NCBI GenBank assembly: GCA_047967505.1
Contig: CM106539.1
Origin: Dipteris shenzhenensis
Taxonomy: Eukaryota > Polypodiophyta > Polypodiopsida > Gleicheniales
Length of the DNA stretch: 64,000 nucleotides
Direction: 5' to 3' (one strand)
The notes below the pieces were generated by a model. That model made no database searches and was not told the origin of the DNA. It was given only the letters and a program-made list of their open reading frames with translations. Positions 58,202 through 64,000 of the stretch are shown here, piece after piece. The translations under genes were made by a program, and so were the position numbers. Position 1 is the stretch's first letter. The number at the start of each line of letters is the position of its first letter.

Positions 58202-58833
58202 TTGATTGAGGGTAGTGTTGGGAGCCCCTTGTGTAGGTTGCTAGTGCCAAGAGAGCTCGATTGGATCTTGTTGATTAGGATGGTAATGAGTTTACTATTG
58301 AGCCTTTCAAACACCCATATGATTCATGTATATATGCACTCATGTGATATTTCCCAAATTAAAGCGATATCTATTATAATATGAAGTACAAATTCTACTA
58401 TTATTTATGTAGAAGTCACTTGCCATGCTTTAGGATGAATAGCATTCAGTACCTTCTTATGTGAAATTCAATTACGATACACATTGTTTAAGAAGATAGG
58501 TATAGATCATGGTGTTCTTAATAATATGATCTAATATGATTTGAGGACACTCCTTGCATTTTTAAACATGGTTGATAGTTTGTATGATTTTTGTTTTGCA
58601 TATATCTTTGATAGGATATGCATAAAAGATTGCACTCAATATATATAGTCTAGCAAGAGATTTCTTGCATTACAAAATGAATAGACTTCTTGTTATTTGT
58701 TTCATCTACTTTGGCATAATAGACATAAATTCATTTGATAAAAATATATTCTTATTAAAGAACATTCAATGTCCATACATTGATCATGCCTTTGACTTTT
58801 TTGGTTGATATACTAAGAATGATCTTATATTAA

Positions 58834-59150
58834 GAGGTGATGATATCTCAAGTGTTATACAAATTGTAAGAATGGTTTTGTATTAAGAGGTGATGATATC
58901 TCAAGTTTTCTACAAATAGTAAGAATGATTCAAGTGTTCTACAAAAGTATTAGGTACCTCTTAGTGGCTGAAGGGAAGGAGTGATGATATCTCAAGTGTT
59001 CTACAAATAGTAAGAATGGTCTTGTATTAAGAGGTGATGATATCTCAAGTGTTCTACAAATAGTAATAATGGTTTTGTATTAGGAGGTGATGATATCTCA
59101 AGTGCTCTACAAAACTATTAGATACCTCTTAGTGGTTGAAGGGAAGGGGT
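58834..59150. repeat. Minisatellite, ~53-bp unit with longer spacer
   Basis: GGTGATGATATCTCAAGT occurs at about 58836, 58889, 58979, 59033 and 59086. Steps are mainly 53-54 bp with one of 90 bp. The longer step includes TACCTCTTAGTGGYTGAAGG, which recurs at the end, so a higher-order unit is present. Confidence 0.85.
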
Positions 59151-60100
59151 TGGAAGTATGGGCAAAATCTCTAGGAACTATAGGATGGTTGCAATTTTGA
59201 ATGTCATAAATGACACGGGTTTTTTCAACATACAGGTGAACTATTTTTAAACATTCACTTCTTTCATGGTTGATAACACTTTTAATAAGAAGAACCATTT
59301 TGAATGTCATAAGTGTTGATGCAATCCCATGCTATGAAGTCTACAGACAGTTTTTTTTCCACGCATATGGGTGAAGTGATGTTTACATTACTAAGTTCAA
59401 CATATCAAGCAATGCATTTGTTTTCATTATTGAAGGACTTGTGATAATAAGACCTATTTCAAATGCAAAAGAATTGTTGTATCAATAATGGAATCTGCTT
59501 TGGAGTGGAAATTCAGTTTCTTTCAAACCCACATACTATTGTTGCATAATGTGAGTATGGCTCCAATTGGAAGTTAAGGTAGACTATAATTCACAATGTT
59601 GGTATAGTTACACATAGTAACATAAGTTTTATTTTCAAGAATCTTCCCAAATAGTGGTTTGCACAAAGCTACATTGAGTATCGCGATAAGGAAATTGTGG
59701 AAAAGCTCGCTCGCTTTTTTGGGCCTGCTCGCTTTTCCTCGCTCGCTCTATCAACTGCCTCAAGATCGATGAGCCTCCAACATCTGCAACGTACATCAAT
59801 AATGAAGTATCAAAACCATGTGTAGTAGACAACTAGCCCCATCACACCTCATAAAACATTGGGATATACCCTCCATCACATGCAAAAATCCATCAACATG
59901 GAGACCATCACATATGGAATACACATCCTCAAGCATGCTATCATGAGAAATAATTAATGGATCATGAGTAATAGCATCATAAAGTTCAACAACATGTAAA
60001 TCATCATCACATAAAAGATAATCATGAATATTAATAACTGGAAATCCTATAGAGCCATGACATAAAATTGCATCAACATAATCAAATATCACTTTTTTAA
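59151..60100. other. Unassigned DNA with a weak minus-strand frame
   Basis: Minus-strand frames at 59796-60092 (98 codons, Asp/His-rich) and 59635-59832 are open but not recognised. The DNA has TCGCTCGC repetitions at about 59708-59748. Confidence 0.35.
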
Positions 60101-60465
60101 GATCATTTTATTGTTACTGTTTTTGGACTATCAGTTACTATCTTTGTTCAAGTTATAGTATCTATTCCAGTTCCAATTATGCTATTTCTATTTGCTATAA
60201 TCTAGTTTCATTTTTAGTTCCAATGTCTATTTCTGTTTGCTGTAATTCAGCTTCAGTTTCAGTTTCTACTCCAATTTTTGCTTTTGTTTCTGTTTTCATT
60301 CCAATTTCTATTTTTGGTTTCTGTTATACTTTGTTGTAATTTAATTTCTATTAGAATTTACTATAATTTAATTTTTTGATTTCATTTTTTCTATTTATAA
60401 TTTTGCTATTGGAATTTGCTATAATTTAATTTTTTGATTTCATTTTTGCTATTAATCAGTTTGCC
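60101..60465. repeat. T-rich degenerate minisatellite
   Basis: Repeated variants of TTTCTRTTTSYTRTAATT and GCTATAATTTAATTTTTTGA form a strand-biased pyrimidine tract. Confidence 0.75.
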
Positions 60466-60907
60466 AATTTGCCATATATTTTGACCTTGACCACATGCCA
60501 AGAGTTGGAAAATTTTTGGTATGAAGTAGAGGCAATTAGGGGAGTTCTTCGGGTAGGCTTTTTTAGCTCTTTTGGCTCCATTTTAGGCTCCTCCATTTAC
60601 CCTCATCTTTCATCCTTTTCATTTCATCAATATAAGCATCATCATGGTCATTGTTTATATTTGTATTTGATTTTTTGGATTGTGCTTTTGCACTAGAATT
60701 TTCCCCAATATTTGGAACTATATCAAAACTCAAATTTGAACATAAACCAAAATCTAAATGTATCTCATCATCATTTCCAAGAATTGCAGAATGGGTGCCT
60801 AGAAAACTTGCGGTTCCATCACCCTATGTGCTTGCAAACTCTGGTCTTCCTATAGAACTTACACCATGACCTTCCCAAAATGATTTCCTTTGGTTTTTTC
60901 CACATGA

Positions 60908-61180
60908 CTATAACTTCTCTGTTAAGGTACAAGCTACTGTAGTAGCTCTCGAGGCTGTACAACATTGAATGCTCTTTCTTGAGTCACTGAGCAAATGACC
61001 CTTTAGGAGAGGTGCTCCCCCACATTTTTGTATTCCACAATACATGCATTTCCAGCCAACATAGTCACGTACATTAATAACAAAGTCCCATTCTAGGCCA
61101 TGCAACTTACATTTTTTAACTTGTGCATGTGGAATGCCTCTTTGAAAGGATTGTGAGGTCCGCATGAATGCTCGATGCAT
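60908..61180 (-). pseudogene. BED-type zinc-finger fragment, hAT-like
   Basis: A minus-strand frame of 90 codons contains VGWKCMYCGIQKCGGAPLLK followed by GHL and a downstream Cys pair. The W-x-C-x2-C...G-G...H spacing is like the BED finger at the N-terminus of plant hAT transposases and derived proteins. The rest of such a transposase (RNase-H-like core, dimerisation domain) is not visible nearby. It could be a broken transposon or a stray exon. Confidence 0.5.
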
Positions 61181-61690
61181 AGTTATCTCAGATAGGGTGT
61201 TTCCATTTTCCGAGCAAAAATCCTCGAGCGGCGAGCGGCATGTCAGAGAATATGGCCAAAAACACTATTCTTGGACCTAAATGTAGTACATCATGTCACC
61301 AATATTATTCCAAGGAATATGTATATTTAGTATTATGTCACCCAACAATATTACAAGATAACAAAAATATCAAAGAACCAGCAGTGAAAAATGTCAAGGA
61401 ATCTTTCATTGTTATATGTTTAAAACACATTTACCAAACTGAGCTATATTATAAAATGACAAAACATTCAAACATTACATCATGTAGACACTAATTTAGT
61501 TGCACCATTTATGTAGTGACAATTTGAGGTGCACCATATAGCCACAAAATGGTAGCGCAAAACTATAGTGAAAGCCCCATGCAGACATGTCATGACCACA
61601 AACAGTACACAAAACCACAATGTAGTGAACAATGCCTCGACACAAAATGTTTTCTATCTATAGAATACTACAACAGCAGGTACCTATGGC
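61181..61690. other. Unassigned DNA
   Basis: A plus-strand frame at 61240-61494 has no recognised domain. The short motif GAGCGGCGAGCGGC lies at about 61226-61239. Confidence 0.35.
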
Positions 61691-61694
61691 CACA

Positions 61695-64000
61695 TCATGG
61701 GATTCTTGAAAGTGCATTGTAAAGCTCTTGTTTTGTCATCGATGCTTGGTGGACCTCTTTGTGATTTTCTGCATCTAGACCCAAGTACTGCAATAGTATG
61801 TAGTAAATGTGCTTGCAAGGAATATAATGATCCAATTTTCCAGACCTAAATAGGAAGTCTTCGCAAGTGCAAGATGGAAAAACAGATATGGCCATTGTAT
61901 ATTGAAGCCCCCTCATGCGAGACCTAGTTGTACCAATAATAAACTCCACATGCTCCACCTCATTCACATGAAGCACCTCACATTCCATAGCCCTTGCTGA
62001 ATCCATCCTTGCCTGCATATCTTTAGTTAATTTTTTTATAAAGACAACTCTTTGGCCCTCTCGAAATTCAAGTCTCGCTTGATTCTTTAAACATTTTTTA
62101 TGGCCCTGCCCAAATTTCGTTGACCCTTTTTGAAGTGGTTCTTCTAGAACAAATCCTCCTTCTATAAGAATATGCAACTCTTCCAAGCTGATATTAGTTC
62201 CTTCAGCAACCTTCCACTTTGCTCGCACTAGTTCTTACAATGCCTTAATTGCTATTGTTGGATTCCAAGAGTCACTGAACCAAATCATTTGTGACTTTAC
62301 ACCTATCGGTGTTCTAATCCTCCCAAAAAATGAAGGTGCAGGGACTCCCAAAACTAATTTTCTTCCGTTTGAGTCAATTAGCTTGTTACACTTCCCCCCC
62401 CTCCTTCGATGTAGATATCCTTGGTAGTAGACTTGACTCCCTACCTATGTACGTTGAATCGCCCACTTTGTCTGATGTATTTGCACCTCTGCCACACCCT
62501 GTTCACAACCATCAAGATTGTTATTGTCAATTACAACTGAACATGAATGTCTTTTTCTTAGCACTGGTGTGCTAACTATTTGATACTCAGGTTTGTGGGA
62601 GTCATCTTTATGGATTGCAAAGGATGGACTTTGGTCTTTTCTTTCGCACTTTTCTAATATCTCCAAGGTCAATCCCACCTTCGTGTGCTGCTCCAAGTTT
62701 TCTAGCCACATCATTTGTAAGGTCAATGAAATTTCTTTTCGAATAGGATTGTTTACTCCACATAGATCCTCTTCTTCTCAGTTTTTGCACTGTCGGACCT
62801 TTACCAATATGTTTGCCTCTCATGTAGGATCCTTGTTTACTACTTTACAAGATTGCTATAGTCATGTTACTGATGCATGCATCATACAAGGACACATACT
62901 TGATGCCATTGTTTGTGCTCAACCAACTACCATGGATTGATTCACACAGGTTAGTCCTAGGAACAAGGTAATGTTCTTCAGCCTCCATCTCCTACACAAG
63001 AATAAGAAATCAACTTTGGTAAGGAGGAAGTAGTGATGCAAAATTTTAATGGATTAACAATGTTAAAATTTTCAAGTCACTCACTTTCAAAATGTATTCT
63101 CCCCAGTGGTAAACTCTTGAGTGCCACCACATAAGCCATGTCTGAATAAAGTGGGTGTTGCCTTTGATTGCATGACGATTTTCAAGCCATTCACACAATG
63201 ATTTGAATGCATGCATGGCAACCTCCTTGGTTGGACAATTCTTCCATTGTCTACATCTCATCTTGAACTCCTCTTGGTCATGAGGTGGGATGCATTTTGT
63301 AGCATGCTTATGAAGATTATCCTCCCAATGCCACAAACAAGTGCGCTCCTTTCCCAACATCACATTCTCTGGGCCCCCATTAAAGAAATCCTAACAAGCC
63401 TCCAATTTGCCTGAGCTTCATCCCCCATAAAACCATGAAACTCTACTATATGAAAACCCTCTCTCTACATGACTTGGTTCAACAATTCCCAAAATATCAC
63501 GTGACTCTCTGTGTCCTCACCTTTGAAATCCCCAATGGCTATTGTTTGGAGTTCTTGAAGATGAGGGTTGTAAATATGGCAAGCCATGGTTGACCAACCT
63601 TGAATCCTCTTCACATGATCAAAGCAAACCCAGCACTGCCCAAGCTCTCCATTGGGTTGCATCTTGTTGACTAGGTCCACACCAGAACCAACCCTTTGTA
63701 GACATCTTGAAAATGTGGCATCTATTGAAGGATGAAAAAGATAACTGTCCCAAGAAAACAATACTTTGGATGTATTCGTATCTACTCCTTGAGTTCAATT
63801 CCAAAATATTGTCAAGGCTTTGTTCACCTCCATCCTTTTGTTCCTCCACATCCTTCTTCCATCTAGACACCCTACACATAGGAACAAAAGAGAACTATGC
63901 ATTCAAGAAGAAGAGTAATGAAAAAGTATTGAACACCTTACCTCTTATTGTCAAGCAAAGGCTCCATCTTTTTTAGCAAACGAATCTAGTTTAGTGTCAG
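61695..64000 (-). pseudogene. MULE-transposase/SWIM zinc-finger gene, broken, runs off edge
   Basis: In minus-strand order: an N-terminal piece (LLKKMEPLLDNKR, a GTAAGG donor near 63,943, then VSRWKKDVEEQ), the transposase-like core (63,760-63,050: WSTMACHIYNPHLQELQTIA, EDTESHVIFWELLNQVM, GFMGDEAQANW, KERTCLWHWEDNLHKH), an intron ending near 62,970, a linker exon (EMEAEEHYLVPRTNLCESIH), then WKVAEGTNISLEELHILIEGG and a SWIM finger (CTCEDF...PCKHIYYILLQYLG) to TGA at 61695. SWIM fingers (CxCxnCxH) accompany MULE and FAR1-type transposases. Breaks are TAG at 63986 and 63465, a TAA near 62,850, and phase changes near 63,395 and 63,770. It may be a dead transposon or a decayed domesticated gene. 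Confidence 0.75.

Overview
The window reads as nuclear DNA of a land plant with a large, repeat-rich genome. It is AT-rich. LTR retrotransposons are primed by a sequence complementary to the 3' end of plant initiator-methionine tRNA. Introns are short GT-AG introns, and the one intact gene has a plant-type ribosomal-protein promoter. Gene density is about one intact host gene in 64 kb. A gymnosperm or another large-genome plant is plausible, but the species cannot be named from the sequence.

Layout. 1-3.1 kb: unassigned DNA, then about ten diverged ~180-bp tandem repeats. 3.1-7.6 kb: a decayed plus-strand Copia element (E) with its 3' LTR, followed by a scrap of another Copia element (F). 8.2-9.2 kb: a miniature, non-coding LTR element resembling a TRIM. 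9.2-14.2 kb: unassigned DNA, microsatellites and small duplications. 14.18-19.67 kb: a complete but dead minus-strand Copia element (D). 20.1-21.7 kb: a minus-strand Copia fragment (C). 21.7-30.5 kb: a decayed minus-strand Ty3/Gypsy pol (G), split by a nearly intact Copia element (A, 24.0-29.9 kb). 30.8-36.8 kb: clusters of tandem duplications. 38.98-39.91 kb: RPL15, four exons, minus strand, intact. 43.9-49.8 kb: a second copy (B) of the same Copia family with an uninterrupted 1,354-residue Gag-Pol frame, inserted into another Gypsy remnant (H). 50.3-55.7 kb: an unusual field of palindromic repeats. 57-59 kb: more tandem repeats. 60.9-64 kb: a BED-like zinc-finger scrap and a decayed MULE-transposase/SWIM gene running to the window edge.

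How the parts relate. A and B are recent sister insertions: each has matched 171-bp LTRs, perfect 5-bp target-site duplications and equal coding length. Both landed inside older Gypsy pol genes. Apart from RPL15, almost all recognisable coding sequence is transposon-derived.

The most striking pattern is mutational. The stops that break D, E, C, A and the MULE-like gene are overwhelmingly TAG where the family has glutamine, which implies CAG to TAG. Smaller numbers are TGA, some where CGA is expected. TAA is nearly absent. That is the expected trace of C-to-T decay at methylated CHG and CG sites. The A/B pair shows one such event directly. The second notable item is the palindromic array at 52.7-54.5 kb with its fold-back neighbour at 55.5-55.7 kb.
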